From: Flavobacterium rakeshii
Lineage (GTDB): Bacteria > Bacteroidota > Bacteroidia > Flavobacteriales > Flavobacteriaceae
Assembly: GCF_009741375.1 (NCBI RefSeq)
Contig: NZ_WOWP01000053.1
Span: 1 to 64,000, forward strand
Reading direction: 5' to 3'
DNA: 64,000 bases
Part shown: one piece after another, positions 25,827-34,731 of the stretch
How positions within the stretch are numbered: the first letter of the stretch is position 1
How the letters are laid out: each line of letters starts with the position of its first letter
Notes under the pieces: model-generated
The model's input: only the letters and a program-made list of their open reading frames with translations
The model's database searches: none
Told to the model about the DNA's origin: nothing
Made by a program: the position numbers and the translations under genes

Positions 25827-26525
25827 TTATTGTACAAAAAGACAGCTGGTGATAGCATTTCCAATGCTGTGTGAACTCCCGTATGCTGTTGCTGTGATGT
25901 GACCTATAGAAAGTTCCCAGTCCCTGTCATCATCATGGTCACAGTCGTCTGTATGATCTTCACAGTCTCTACTAAGAGAACAACTGACCAGTATCATTGT
26001 GGACTTCAGAACACTGAGGTCCTCGGGGGTAAAACCGTTAGCTGTATTCAGTAAATCTTCCCTACCCTGCAGATAGGCTATGACTTCAGCACGGGAAGCA
26101 TTAGCGGCCTTTATCTCCTGTAGTGCTGTAATCATGGATGTAAATTCAGATTCGCCCTCCGTAGACAATCCCAAAACTGACAGAAAAGAAGGCATATCCT
26201 CCAAAGCAAGCGACATTATAGCGGTTAACTCCTCTTGGGTGATACCCTGATAATCCGTCAGATACTGATTTACAAACTGCTCATTTTGCATGGCAACGGA
26301 TTCTATCGTTTTTAAACTCATGCCCTGACCTAGGTCAATTTGTTTTCTAATTGCTGTATAAACAGGTCGTATACTAGTATAGCTGTCTTCTTCCGATACT
26401 GAATTTTCATTGGTAGTCAGACTATAGGATTGTATAGTATCTTTTGTATTATCCTTTACAGGAATCTCATCAGGGTTACAGGAAAGTAACGGTATTAAAA
26501 ACAGGATTAAAAAAGTGGTTTTCAT
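25827..26525 (-). CDS. Hypothetical lipoprotein with Asp/His-rich stretch
   Basis: I start at MKTTFLILFLIPLLSCNPDE, giving a lipoprotein signal with lipid cysteine at about residue 16 and a 232-residue product. The body is helical and acidic. Near the C-terminus is DCEDHTDDCDHDDDRDW, a probable metal-binding run, followed by a glycine/serine segment. I do not recognise the family. It faces away from a TPR-AraC sensor gene 260 bases to the right, so a signalling partnership is possible but unproven. Confidence 0.6.
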   Translation of the reverse strand: MKTTFLILFLIPLLSCNPDEIPVKDNTKDTIQSYSLTTNENSVSEEDSYTSIRPVYTAIRKQIDLGQGMSLKTIESVAMQNEQFVNQYLTDYQGITQEELTAIMSLALEDMPSFLSVLGLSTEGESEFTSMITALQEIKAANASRAEVIAYLQGREDLLNTANGFTPEDLSVLKSTMILVSCSLSRDCEDHTDDCDHDDDRDWELSIGHITATAYGSSHSIGNAITSCLFVQ

Positions 26526-26788
26526 AACTAGCAAATGTTGGTTTGGTATCATTTGCCCGGGCCCGTTCAGGGACAATCCCATCACGGTGAATTCAAAAAC
26601 AAAACTATCCTACTCTTTCTTTCACCGCAAACACTTAGATATGGTGTTCAGGAATTATAGCTGTGTAATTCCGGAAATACATATCTTAAAATTTCCCTAA
26701 AACCAACCTGTTTTACAGCTATTGGCTGTACTTTTGGCTGTTACCCCACATGATACCGCCCGCATTATAGCATTGAATTGACACTACT

Positions 26789-28465
26789 ATGAGACTACAA
26801 CACGTTTTAGCCTGCCTTACCATGCTAAGTGTTACCATCCCGCTCGGGGCGCAACAGCATACAGATACAGAATTGGCTTTAGACTATAGCCAACTAAAGG
26901 AAATTATAAAGAGAAAATCAGGTACTGGTGAGGTTTGGCAGTATCTTACTCTTTGGATTAGCAAAGCCAAAAAGGAAAAAGAGTACCTTCAGGAATTCAA
27001 CGCATATAAAAGCTGTATCTATGAAGTTGTACAAGAGCAAAAAGCGGTCTATGCCGATAGCATGCTCTATGCGGCGGAAAAAACCCAACGAAATGAAATT
27101 ATAGGTTCAGCCTATCTCACACGTGGCATCGTATACTACAGCAGCAAGCAGCACAATAAGGCTTTGGAGAATTATATCATGGCCAACCGATATATCGCCA
27201 CAACCGATAACCAATACCTCAGGTACAAGACCAAATACAATATGGGGCTTATAAAATATTACCTTGGGTATTATAATGAGGCATTATCGCTGTTTGCCCA
27301 GAGCACTGACTATTACAGGAATCAGCATCAAAAAGCATATATTAATTCACTGCACAATCTGGCGTTGTGCCACAGTCAGCTACTAAATGTGAAGGAGTCA
27401 GCCCGGTATACTAATCTCGCACTGGAATTGGCTACAAAAAACGGGTATCACGCTATACTCCCGCATCTTACTTTACTCAAAGCTGTCAATGATTTTGAAT
27501 ACGGGGCGTATGAACGGTCTCTGAAAACACTCGATAGCGTGACACCCAAACTGACTAGGTCCGAAGATTTTGCTGCTCTGGCAGTAGCCTATTACTATAC
27601 AGGTCTGAACTATTGGAATACCAACCGCAGAGCCCGTGCCCTACCCTGGTTTGAAAAGGTAGACCGCATAGCCCTGGAGCATCACTATATCCGACCGGAT
27701 CTTCGCAGGGGCTTTGAGTTACTCATTACTTACTACCAGCAGGAAGGCAATCAGGTAAAAGAACTGCATTATATCAAACGCCTGTTGGCTATTGACCGGA
27801 TTCTCGAGTCCGACTTTAAATACCTATCCTCGGTAATACACCGTCAGTATGATACCTATAGCCTTACAGCCAGCAGGGACCGGATTCAGGGTGAACTAAC
27901 CCGTGAAAAGAAAATGAGGGGTATAGCCTATATAACACTCAGCGGAATAACTATAGTTTTTATAGCTGTGGTCAGTTATCAGGTGATGATAAAAAGGCGG
28001 TACAAAAGGCGTTTTAAACTCCTAATGGAAAATAACACCAAAGAAAAGGATACTCCGTTAAAACCGGTGGTAAACAAAAGCCTGGATATTAACCCTGAGG
28101 TGGTCGAAAGTGTACTTTCACAGCTTGAAAGCTTTGAAAACGAACATCTTTTTATCCGGCAGGATATCCGCGCGGATGATCTGGCCAGGGAATTTGGCAC
28201 CAACTATAAATACCTAACTAAAATCATTCATCATTATCGGCAAAAGAACTTTACGGTATACCTTAACGAGTTGCGTGTGGATTACATCGTGCAGCAGCTT
28301 CAGGACAATCCCAGATTACGGCGGTATAACAATAGGGCTTTAGCCGGAGAAGCCGGATTCAGCACCACACAACATTTTGTAAGGGCCTTTGGAGCAAGGA
28401 CGGGAATGCCTCCTACTTTTTTTATACGGGAACTGGAGAAACAAACTGCCAAAAAGAAATCATGA
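26789..28465 (+). CDS. Tetratricopeptide sensor with membrane segment and AraC DNA-binding domain
   Basis: The 558-residue protein combines a signal peptide (ending near PLGAQ), periplasmic TPR-like helical repeats (about residues 35-365), one transmembrane helix (about 372-395) and a cytoplasmic AraC-type DNA-binding domain (about 440-555: DDLAREFGTNYKYLTKIIH and LAGEAGFSTTQHFVRAFGARTGMPP). This one-piece architecture senses an external or envelope signal and controls transcription directly; it is common in Bacteroidetes. It lies divergent to the lipoprotein/AraC/RteC-like block. Confidence 0.85.
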   Translation: MRLQHVLACLTMLSVTIPLGAQQHTDTELALDYSQLKEIIKRKSGTGEVWQYLTLWISKAKKEKEYLQEFNAYKSCIYEVVQEQKAVYADSMLYAAEKTQRNEIIGSAYLTRGIVYYSSKQHNKALENYIMANRYIATTDNQYLRYKTKYNMGLIKYYLGYYNEALSLFAQSTDYYRNQHQKAYINSLHNLALCHSQLLNVKESARYTNLALELATKNGYHAILPHLTLLKAVNDFEYGAYERSLKTLDSVTPKLTRSEDFAALAVAYYYTGLNYWNTNRRARALPWFEKVDRIALEHHYIRPDLRRGFELLITYYQQEGNQVKELHYIKRLLAIDRILESDFKYLSSVIHRQYDTYSLTASRDRIQGELTREKKMRGIAYITLSGITIVFIAVVSYQVMIKRRYKRRFKLLMENNTKEKDTPLKPVVNKSLDINPEVVESVLSQLESFENEHLFIRQDIRADDLAREFGTNYKYLTKIIHHYRQKNFTVYLNELRVDYIVQQLQDNPRLRRYNNRALAGEAGFSTTQHFVRAFGARTGMPPTFFIRELEKQTAKKKS

Positions 28466-28530
28466 AACTTGTATGGATAACCGTAAATACTATCTTTGCG
28501 CTACTTTAAAACCAATTTAATACGTAAATC

Positions 28531-28707
28531 ATGAAAGAACTATTTGACCAGATTAACGCGCAATATGAAGCTTTTAAAGCGGAAGCAGAACAACACATTG
28601 AAAAAGGTAACAAAGCAGCAGGTACACGTGCCCGTAAGGCAGCCCTTTAGGTGAGTAAACTGATGAAAGATTTCAGAAAAGTTTCTGTGGAGGAATCTAA
28701 GAAATAA
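28531..28707 (+). pseudogene. Histone-H1-like DNA-binding protein gene interrupted by an amber codon
   Basis: The 58-codon frame reads MKELFDQINAQYEAFKAEAE, then a lysine/alanine-rich stretch IEKGNKAAGTRARKAAL, then TAG at 28648-28650 (codon 40), then VSKLMKDFRKVSVEESKK and TAA at 28705-28707. The whole is the normal length and pattern of the small histone-H1-like proteins of Bacteroidota. The amber replaces what is usually a glutamate codon after the AL pair (GAG to TAG would be a single change). Either the gene is dead, with a 39-residue fragment made, or the stop is suppressed. Terminator 28761-28793 follows. Confidence 0.8.
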
Positions 28708-28760
28708 AACTATATTTACATACGATTATAATTAAGGTAAGGTGTTTTTGTAATCGTATT

Positions 28761-28793
28761 CAAAGCAGGCTATTAGCCTGCTTTTCTTTTTTT
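28761..28793 (+). terminator. Terminator after histone-H1-like gene
   Basis: Stem AGCAGGCT/AGCCTGCT with loop ATT is followed by TTTCTTTTTTT. Confidence 0.85.
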
Positions 28794-28887
28794 ATACAAA
28801 TAGAGAAGATGGTTGGTGTATCACCAAATAAACGCTATATTTAAAGTATTTTACCAAACGATGTGATCTGGTAAACTATGATTTTTT

Positions 28888-28916
28888 TTAAGCAGGCTTC
28901 ACGGCCTGCTTTTTTG
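28888..28916. terminator. Bidirectional terminator before response-regulator gene
   Basis: AAGCAGGC/GCCTGCTT with a short loop is flanked by T and A runs. It lies just past the stop of the leftward response regulator. The gap between it and the previous terminator has no gene. Confidence 0.8.
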
Positions 28917-29341
28917 TTTATATCAATCTGCGGGGACTGCATTTTTCCAGTACCGAATAATATTATCCAGCATATCTGTCATTTCGGTAAAGTCACTTTT
29001 CTTCTCAAAATAACCGTGAAACGAATTGCTACAGTAGGTTTTCATCATAGTCCTGTTAGCACAGGTGGAAATAAATACAAACGGAATAATACGGTTGGAA
29101 GTCTCGGCATCCGAGAGTACCTTATCTCTCAGTTCAAAACCGTTCATTTTTGGCATGTTGATATCCGATATAATAAGGAACGGATACGCCTCAGGAGTTT
29201 TTAGATACTGATAGGCGTCCTCGCCATCATTAAACACTACCAGCCTGTTCTCAAAAGGTAGCGTGTTATATACCTCCTTTAAAATTTCAAGGTCATCAGT
29301 ATCGTCATCCACAATGATTATTTCTCCCCTGCTGTTCATGA
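28912..29341. repeat. Copy A of a duplicated response-regulator segment
   Basis: The sequence TTTGTTTATATCAATCTGC... at 28913 onward through the gene start recurs at 32408-32833 with about 95 percent identity by eye. A further flank (28723-28740, CGATTATAATTAAGGTAA) recurs at 32382-32399, but in the second copy it joins directly to the response-regulator tail, omitting the two terminator hairpins at 28761-28916. Confidence 0.85.
28923..29339 (-). CDS. Single-domain response regulator (copy A of a duplicated pair)
   Basis: The 138-residue protein is a lone receiver domain. The acidic pocket is VDDDTDD (residues about 8-14), the phospho-acceptor is Asp in ISDINMPKMNG (about residue 62), with FVFIST and YFEKKSD giving the conserved Thr/Ser and Lys. 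No output domain is attached, so it should work by protein contact like CheY-type or Rcp-type regulators. It is nearly identical to the product of 32416-32832, differing at only a handful of residues. No histidine kinase is in the window. Confidence 0.92.
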   Translation of the reverse strand: MNSRGEIIIVDDDTDDLEILKEVYNTLPFENRLVVFNDGEDAYQYLKTPEAYPFLIISDINMPKMNGFELRDKVLSDAETSNRIIPFVFISTCANRTMMKTYCSNSFHGYFEKKSDFTEMTDMLDNIIRYWKNAVPAD

Positions 29342-29499
29342 GCTTATCGTTTTAGTACAAACACAAAGTAAGTATTTAAGCTTAAACGATTACTAATAAA
29401 ATGTAAAATTAATGCAAAGGCACAACGTCCTAATAATTAATACTAGTGTTTGTTAGGTACAACTAAAAATTGTTTTCGTGGTAAATATTGACATTAGCT

Positions 29500-30165
29500 T
29501 CAAAATTCAAAATCGGGATATTCGCCATATTCAATATCCAAGACATCGCACCCCAATTGCTTGGCGCTTTTTTCCAAATCTTTCCTCCAAAGTTTATGTG
29601 TTTCAGAAAAAAAAGAAGTATACTCTACAATTAAATTAGGGATATTACGAAATCGTGTTTTTGATGGTTTTTGAGAAAGGTATTCAAAATTGATCCCCTG
29701 AAGTATCAGGAATATCAACGGATCGTGAACATTAATTCTTTGTCCGATAAAAAGTTTAAGGGTTTCCGCTCCTTTCGGATCGTATGCTGTTAAACTGCTT
29801 TTCAGATTATACTCCAAAATATACAGGTTTGCCTGATCAAGTTCATCCATAGTGACATAACCGGCATTTAGCCGTAATACTGAAACAGCAAATAGCAGGT
29901 CAGTCCACAAATATTGGAATCCAAAATACTCAACTCTGTTATCGGAATCGAAACTAAACTGCTCACGTAATCGGGAACCTTCAAATGATTTTCTGACCTC
30001 GTAAGCTAAAGACATAATGATATCAGACTGGCCTTTAAATTTATTATCATATTCATTAAGGCGATTTCCAATTTTATGTATAGTTTGGTGAAGGCCAGCC
30101 AAATCGCCATAGTCTCCCCAGATTTCGATACCGGTGCCTTTTGGGGATGGATTGCTTTGAAGCAT
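29500..30165 (-). CDS. Hypothetical protein, possibly DUF6904
   Basis: The 221-residue cytoplasmic protein opens with PKGTGIEIWGDYGDLAGLHQ, a pattern I associate with DUF6904 proteins, and continues as a helical domain. A tryptophan- and tyrosine-rich centre (VEYFGFQYLWTDLLF) and a C-terminal acidic tail follow. No catalytic motif is seen. It is 14 bases downstream of a uracil-DNA-glycosylase-like gene on the same strand, and the two are probably co-transcribed. The domain name is a memory-based guess. Confidence 0.6.
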   Translation of the reverse strand: MLQSNPSPKGTGIEIWGDYGDLAGLHQTIHKIGNRLNEYDNKFKGQSDIIMSLAYEVRKSFEGSRLREQFSFDSDNRVEYFGFQYLWTDLLFAVSVLRLNAGYVTMDELDQANLYILEYNLKSSLTAYDPKGAETLKLFIGQRINVHDPLIFLILQGINFEYLSQKPSKTRFRNIPNLIVEYTSFFSETHKLWRKDLEKSAKQLGCDVLDIEYGEYPDFEF

Positions 30166-30179
30166 GATATTTTATTTAA

Positions 30180-30947
30180 TTATTTTAAAAAATCTCGTAT
30201 TTCATTTGCCATTTCAATAAGCAGATTGTTTGAAACATTCGTGCTTAATTGACGGGTATGAATTACTAATTTTGTTTTGTCAGTATTATAATGAGTCCAG
30301 AATAATTGTTTTTGGCTTCCGAATTGTTTATCAAATTTCACCTTGAATACTTCTTCTATTTCCTTACCATTTATATAATTACTACAAGCTAATATAACGA
30401 CTGGAAAATTTTGAAAAAAAGCACTTTCTTCAATAACCTTTTTCCTGTCCGGAATACCACTTTTATCAGCATCCTTAGTAAATTTTGCTGGAGAACTGTT
30501 CATTTCCGTTAAAAAGAAATTATTATGAAAGTCTATTTCTTTATCTTTTACAGATGATACATCATTCAGAAATATTAAATCGTGGAGTTTTTGATACTTG
30601 CTCCATGTTTGACCCTCTCTCAATTCTTTTGCATGCAAGCTTTTGAAAGGGAACAATGGATTTGAAGTCAACGGAGAGTCTTTTCCCCCAGTCCAATTAG
30701 GTATAGCAGCTACATTTATAAGCCTTTCTATATTCGAACTCCATTTATTTGCATTTTCTTTAAAATCCTGAAGCATTTCATTTTGAAACCTAAGGTAAAG
30801 CTCATTTCCGTTAGCTTTATTTTCAATGTCAGTTGCTGTTTCTTTTCCTACAATTAAAATCTTACTGTTTGGATTTCCAGTGCCAATATAGCTTCCTGTC
30901 TTCTTGCTTTCAAAAACTTTCTTTATAAAAATTTCAGGATATTCCAT
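30180..30947 (-). CDS. Uracil-DNA-glycosylase-superfamily-like protein
   Basis: The 255-residue protein has NSKILIVGKETATD near residues 27-40, the opening strand-loop seen in uracil-DNA-glycosylase folds, later FPVVILACSNYI and near the end LVIHTRQLSTNVSNNLL, which fits the final His-containing strand-loop of that fold. The middle holds FFLTEMNSSPAK. The match is to the fold and not to a catalytic motif I can confirm, so base-excision activity is unproven. Together with the neighbouring GIY-YIG and unknown genes it forms a leftward cassette of DNA-related proteins. Confidence 0.5.
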   Translation of the reverse strand: MEYPEIFIKKVFESKKTGSYIGTGNPNSKILIVGKETATDIENKANGNELYLRFQNEMLQDFKENANKWSSNIERLINVAAIPNWTGGKDSPLTSNPLFPFKSLHAKELREGQTWSKYQKLHDLIFLNDVSSVKDKEIDFHNNFFLTEMNSSPAKFTKDADKSGIPDRKKVIEESAFFQNFPVVILACSNYINGKEIEEVFKVKFDKQFGSQKQLFWTHYNTDKTKLVIHTRQLSTNVSNNLLIEMANEIRDFLK

Positions 30948-31000
30948 GTTTTATAATTTATATCAAAACTACTTGAGAGTAGATAAATTAGTATTATTTG

Positions 31001-31576
31001 TTATTGTTTACCAATCAGCGGATGGTATTTTTCTCTTAAGATACGCTCTATATGAGGGACGATAAAATCATAGTTTATCACATCAATTTCAATTACTGAA
31101 ACTCTAAACTGAAGACCATGCAGATTTTTCCTATGTTTAAGTTTCATTGCATAAGTATTTTTATCGGTCGACAAATTAATGTGTTCAAGGATTCTTTTGT
31201 AAATATCCTTGTTTTTACCAATGTATAAAGGCAGCCATTGCTTATCGAATTTTTCATACATGGACAATCTCTTTTTAATAACGCTAGATGAAAAAAAAGA
31301 ATCATGCTTTTTCTTTGACCAATCCTCTGCGAAATTTTTAATTTTCGTTTCCCTTTTTTTACCCGATAAACGATCACTATCTAGATTAAGTTCAAAGAGA
31401 TAAACACCTTTCTTCTTGACCTGGGAAAAGAATGTTGTGTTATCAAAATCATCCGATAAAGTAAAAAGCACACCGTTTTCGGTATCGAAAGAGACATTGT
31501 TTAAATGAGTTGCAAATTCAGAAATATGAGCAGATATGCTTGCGTCAAATTGATTAAGTATTTCGATATATTTCAT
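31001..31576 (-). CDS. GIY-YIG nuclease-like protein
   Basis: The 191-residue protein shows KKGVYLFEL near residue 57 (the GIY strand), WLPLYIGKNKDIYKRILEHI near residue 114 (the YIG strand plus the following Arg and His), and a terminal HIERILREKYHPLIGKQ with the catalytic Glu and the usual PLIGK ending. This is the layout of GIY-YIG endonucleases. The insert between the GIY and YIG strands is longer than usual (about 50 residues). It lies upstream of the uracil-DNA-glycosylase-like gene on the same strand. Confidence 0.7.
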   Translation of the reverse strand: MKYIEILNQFDASISAHISEFATHLNNVSFDTENGVLFTLSDDFDNTTFFSQVKKKGVYLFELNLDSDRLSGKKRETKIKNFAEDWSKKKHDSFFSSSVIKKRLSMYEKFDKQWLPLYIGKNKDIYKRILEHINLSTDKNTYAMKLKHRKNLHGLQFRVSVIEIDVINYDFIVPHIERILREKYHPLIGKQ

Positions 31577-31672
31577 TCTTAATTTTTCTTATTATCCATA
31601 TTTTTGCTATAGCTATATTTTCACTAAACTCATATAAAACGAGTTGATTATCATAAAAAACAACGGTTTATT

Positions 31673-31954
31673 TCAGTACTCCCTGCCACATAATTTTTTA
31701 AACTCATCAACCACATCTTCAAAGGTAGGTCCACCAATATCTTTAATTTTTTGATAAGAATCTTTGCCTCTTTCTGTTGACATTGCAGTATAGTAAAACT
31801 GTTCAACTTTTTCAGCACTCACCTGTTCATTTAATCTCATTCTGGTCCCGTGAATTTTCTTTTTTATTGTAGCTGTAGCCTTGGGATGATTTTCTACCGG
31901 TACAAGCACTTTATCCTCTAGAAATCTGATTAGTTCTTCTTTGGTTGCTTTCAT
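31673..31954 (-). CDS. Small hypothetical protein
   Basis: The 93-residue charged, helical protein (MKATKEELIRFLEDKVLVPV and following) has no motif I recognise. It is the first of the leftward group with the GIY-YIG and uracil-DNA-glycosylase-like genes, separated from the former by about 95 bases. It may be a regulator or antitoxin-like partner, but that is a guess. Confidence 0.55.
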   Translation of the reverse strand: MKATKEELIRFLEDKVLVPVENHPKATATIKKKIHGTRMRLNEQVSAEKVEQFYYTAMSTERGKDSYQKIKDIGGPTFEDVVDEFKKLCGREY

Positions 31955-32127
31955 AAATTGAAACTGTTATGATTAGTACTGCTAATGGATAATTTCAGAT
32001 TACCTGTAATAGCTTTATATTACAAACCTCTAATTCGAAAAACCCTAAGAGTTGAGCTGTCGAAGTGCAATAAAATAATAATCTGGAAATCTGCCTTTAA
32101 ATTATGTTCTGTATACCAAAAAATGCA

Positions 32128-32268
32128 TTAATCTCCCGGTTTGTGTTTATGGGGTTTTAGACCTGGATATTTCGGTTTGTTGTCAGGATTGACACGGCGG
32201 CGTTTGTCTGGTTCGCCATTGGGCTTAAGAGGTTTAGGGCCCGGCTTGATGGATTCAATATTATTCAT
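32128..32268 (-). CDS. Short proline/lysine-rich protein
   Basis: This 46-codon frame starts MNNIESIKPGPKPLKPNG and continues in a Pro/Lys/Arg-rich run ending KPHKHKPGD. The regular PxKP spacing and strong codon bias make it a plausible real small basic protein, probably disordered and nucleic-acid- or membrane-binding. It stands alone in a 460-base gap (31955-32415) otherwise without a recognisable gene. Confidence 0.5.
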   Translation of the reverse strand: MNNIESIKPGPKPLKPNGEPDKRRRVNPDNKPKYPGLKPHKHKPGD

Positions 32269-32381
32269 TATGTAAGGTGTGTTATGTAATTTTAACAAAT
32301 ATATAAAAAAAGATAGATAGTATATCGAACCAAAAAGATATTCGTTAATTGAATCCCCTCAAATAACATTATCGTTACATG

Positions 32382-32833
32382 CGATTATAATTAAGGTAAA
32401 GTGTTTTTGTTTATATCAATCTGCAGGGACTGCATTTTTCCAGTACCGAATAATATTGTCAAGCATCTCGGTCATTTCGGTAAAGTCACTTTTCTTTTCA
32501 AAATAACCGTGAAACGAATTACTACAGTAAGTTTTCATCATAGTCCTGTTCGCACAGGTGGAAATAAATACAAACGGAATAATACGGTTGGAAATCCCGG
32601 CATCCGAGAGTACCTTATCCCTAAGTTCAAAACCATTCATTTTTGGCATGTTGATATCTGATATAATAAGGAACGGATACGCCTCAGGAGTTTTTAGATA
32701 ATGATAGGCATCCTCGCCATCATTAAACACTACCAGCCTGTTCTCAAAAGGTAGCGTACTATACACCTCCTTTAAAATTTCAAGGTCATCAGTATCGTCA
32801 TCCACAATGATTATTTCTCCCCTACTGTTCATG
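32382..32833. repeat. Copy B of a duplicated response-regulator segment
   Basis: It repeats 28912-29341 almost base for base and additionally carries the 18-base flank seen at 28723-28740. Between the flank and the gene, copy B lacks the roughly 160 bases with two terminators that copy A has. It is a segmental duplication about 3.5 kb apart within the cargo. Confidence 0.85.
32416..32832 (-). CDS. Single-domain response regulator (copy B of a duplicated pair)
   Basis: The 138-residue receiver domain starts at MNSRGEIIIVDDDTDD, as in copy A; a longer frame adds eight residues upstream. Phospho-acceptor Asp lies in ISDINMPKMNG. Differences from copy A are few (for example YSTL for YNTL, YHYL for YQYL, TEML for TDML), mostly conservative, which suggests recent duplication under constraint. 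It is first of three receiver genes in a row pointing left. Confidence 0.92.
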   Translation of the reverse strand: MNSRGEIIIVDDDTDDLEILKEVYSTLPFENRLVVFNDGEDAYHYLKTPEAYPFLIISDINMPKMNGFELRDKVLSDAGISNRIIPFVFISTCANRTMMKTYCSNSFHGYFEKKSDFTEMTEMLDNIIRYWKNAVPAD

Positions 32834-32900
32834 AGCTTATTATTTTTAGAAATCACAAATTAGCAATTAAAGTCTAAACAATTATTAATAAAATGTGAAA

Positions 32901-33311
32901 TTACCGCATCACCGCGCTGTCCCAGTAGTTAATAATATTATTTAGAGTACTGCGCAGTTCCTCAAAATCAGCTCTTTTTTCAAAAAAGCCATTCTCAGTG
33001 AGGTGATCATGACCGTCATGTGGCAACTCAGCAGCACCGGTTATGAAAACAAACGGAACCACATGGCTCGAAAATTTAGGGTTAGCCTGTACATTTTCAC
33101 GGAGCTCAAAACCGTTCATTTTGGGCATAATAATATCACTGATTACCAAAAAAGGAATAACATCGTTTTCTATTAGGTAGTTGTAGGCCTTAATACTGTC
33201 GTGAAAAACTAAAAGTTTGTTTTTGTGAGAAAGAGTGCCATAGGCCTCCGCCATTAAATCGATATAATCAATATCATCGTCAATAAGTACAATTGGTTTA
33301 AGATTTTCCAT
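32901..33311 (-). CDS. Single-domain response regulator
   Basis: The 136-residue receiver domain has IDDDIDYIDL at its N-terminus, phospho-acceptor Asp in ISDIIMPKMNGFEL, and FVFITGAAE and FFEKRADFEEL completing the active site. It is a diverged paralogue of the duplicated pair. It has its own short upstream gap and no output domain. Confidence 0.92.
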   Translation of the reverse strand: MENLKPIVLIDDDIDYIDLMAEAYGTLSHKNKLLVFHDSIKAYNYLIENDVIPFLVISDIIMPKMNGFELRENVQANPKFSSHVVPFVFITGAAELPHDGHDHLTENGFFEKRADFEELRSTLNNIINYWDSAVMR

Positions 33312-33433
33312 CTGGTTAGCTTTTGATTTCTAAATTAACAATTGTTTAATTAAGAAAAGCTAAAGGAAATCTCAAAAAATGCAAAATGTATCTTAAATTT
33401 ATAGTCTACGGATTTAGTTGGTTATAACAAAAC

Positions 33434-33847
33434 TTACTGCTCTAAAACCGTACTATGCTGCCTTATAATGGTATCTAACAGTTTTTTTAGCTCACCAAAA
33501 TCACACTGCTTTTCAAAATAGTAATGCATAATCAAATCGTTATCCCCCATTGTAGGAGGTGGCACAGGAGCGCCCGAAAAAAACACAAACGGAATATAAT
33601 ATTCCTTAAACCCCGGGAAGGCTCGTAATTTTTCGTACAACTCCAATCCCGTTAATTTAGGCATAAGCATATCGCTAATAATAAGGCAGGGTACAACGGT
33701 GTTCTTAGTAAGGTAGTGGTAGGCTTCGCTACTGTCGTGAAAAGTTAGTAACTCATTTTTGTAAGGTAACGCTTTGTAGGCTTCGATCAGCATATCAATA
33801 TCGTCAACATCGTCGTCTATAAGTACAATAGGTCTCAGTTCATTCAT
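33434..33847 (-). CDS. Single-domain response regulator
   Basis: I start the 137-residue protein at MNELRPIVLIDDDVDDID, matching its neighbours; the frame extends 13 codons further. The phospho-acceptor Asp lies in ISDMLMPKLTGLEL, with FVFFSGAPVPPP and YYFEKQCDF after it. It is the most diverged of the four receivers in this 5-kb stretch. No kinase is adjacent, so partners must be elsewhere. Confidence 0.9.
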   Translation of the reverse strand: MNELRPIVLIDDDVDDIDMLIEAYKALPYKNELLTFHDSSEAYHYLTKNTVVPCLIISDMLMPKLTGLELYEKLRAFPGFKEYYIPFVFFSGAPVPPPTMGDNDLIMHYYFEKQCDFGELKKLLDTIIRQHSTVLEQ

Positions 33848-33966
33848 CACTTCGGTATTTTGAGGACCACTAAAGTACCTAATCAATAATACAGTACGTT
33901 ACAGTTAAATACCCGAACCGTTATGATGTGAAATGCTATCTATATGTTTAGATAAAATAGGCTATA

Positions 33967-34731
33967 CTAAAATAAATCATGTTTGCTTTTTATCTTGGTA
34001 AAAACCTGCATAGTCCATCCCATTAAACTCTTGATATGTCTCATATCAGCATACAACTCATCAACAGGTATTGTTTGTCCGTAACGGAATGCAGTACTCT
34101 CAGGATCTACGCTGTCAAAAGACGATATAAGATTGTGCAGCCATGTTGGCAATGATAAAGACAATTCTTTCTCAATTTTCACGACTAGTTTATCCAAAAG
34201 ATTTTTTAGATTATGATTCTTTTCTTCACCAATGATTGATTTTATATACAGTTCCAACGCATGTCTATAGGAATACATAGCTGGCTGAAATAAATCACGC
34301 TCCTCATAGTTTTCTAATCCTATTTCTATAAGACGATCTCCGGCTAGTTTAAAGGAATTGGCTGATTCAAAAAGATCACCCAGTATAAATTCTCCACCAA
34401 ACACAACACCTTTCCAACTTTGATCAATATCTTCTGGCATTGATGTAAATATTGGTTTTAAGCTTGTAATGAAATTATCAATTGATAAGTTATCAAAATG
34501 ATCTTCACTGTCCAGACCCATTTTTATAAACTCGATGTCAGGGTTCTCCTCCCAATAAAAATAAACATAAGAGAATACTCTTATATCTTCAAAAGTAAAA
34601 CACCTTGCAATTCCTTTACCTGGCTTAGCAAAAGAACTAAGATAGGATTGAAAATAATAAACCCATTTTTTTACAGTATCCACATCACTTTTAAACAAAC
34701 GTGCTGTTTCAGCTACTCCAAAGGTTTTCAT
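33967..34731 (-). CDS. MerR-type DNA-binding protein fused to a HEPN-like helical domain
   Basis: The N-terminal 60 residues (GVAETARLFKSDVDTVKKWV then RCFTFEDIRVFSYVYFYWEE) are a MerR-like winged helix-turn-helix. The C-terminal half has MYSYRHALELYIKSIIGEEK and DSVDPESTAFRYG, the paired motifs of HEPN-like proteins with a truncated catalytic motif. HEPN domains are often RNases in toxin or defence systems, but here the usual RxxxxH is not obvious, so the C-terminal part may only bind. It is a leftward single gene in an AT-rich island. Confidence 0.6.
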   Translation of the reverse strand: MKTFGVAETARLFKSDVDTVKKWVYYFQSYLSSFAKPGKGIARCFTFEDIRVFSYVYFYWEENPDIEFIKMGLDSEDHFDNLSIDNFITSLKPIFTSMPEDIDQSWKGVVFGGEFILGDLFESANSFKLAGDRLIEIGLENYEERDLFQPAMYSYRHALELYIKSIIGEEKNHNLKNLLDKLVVKIEKELSLSLPTWLHNLISSFDSVDPESTAFRYGQTIPVDELYADMRHIKSLMGWTMQVFTKIKSKHDLF

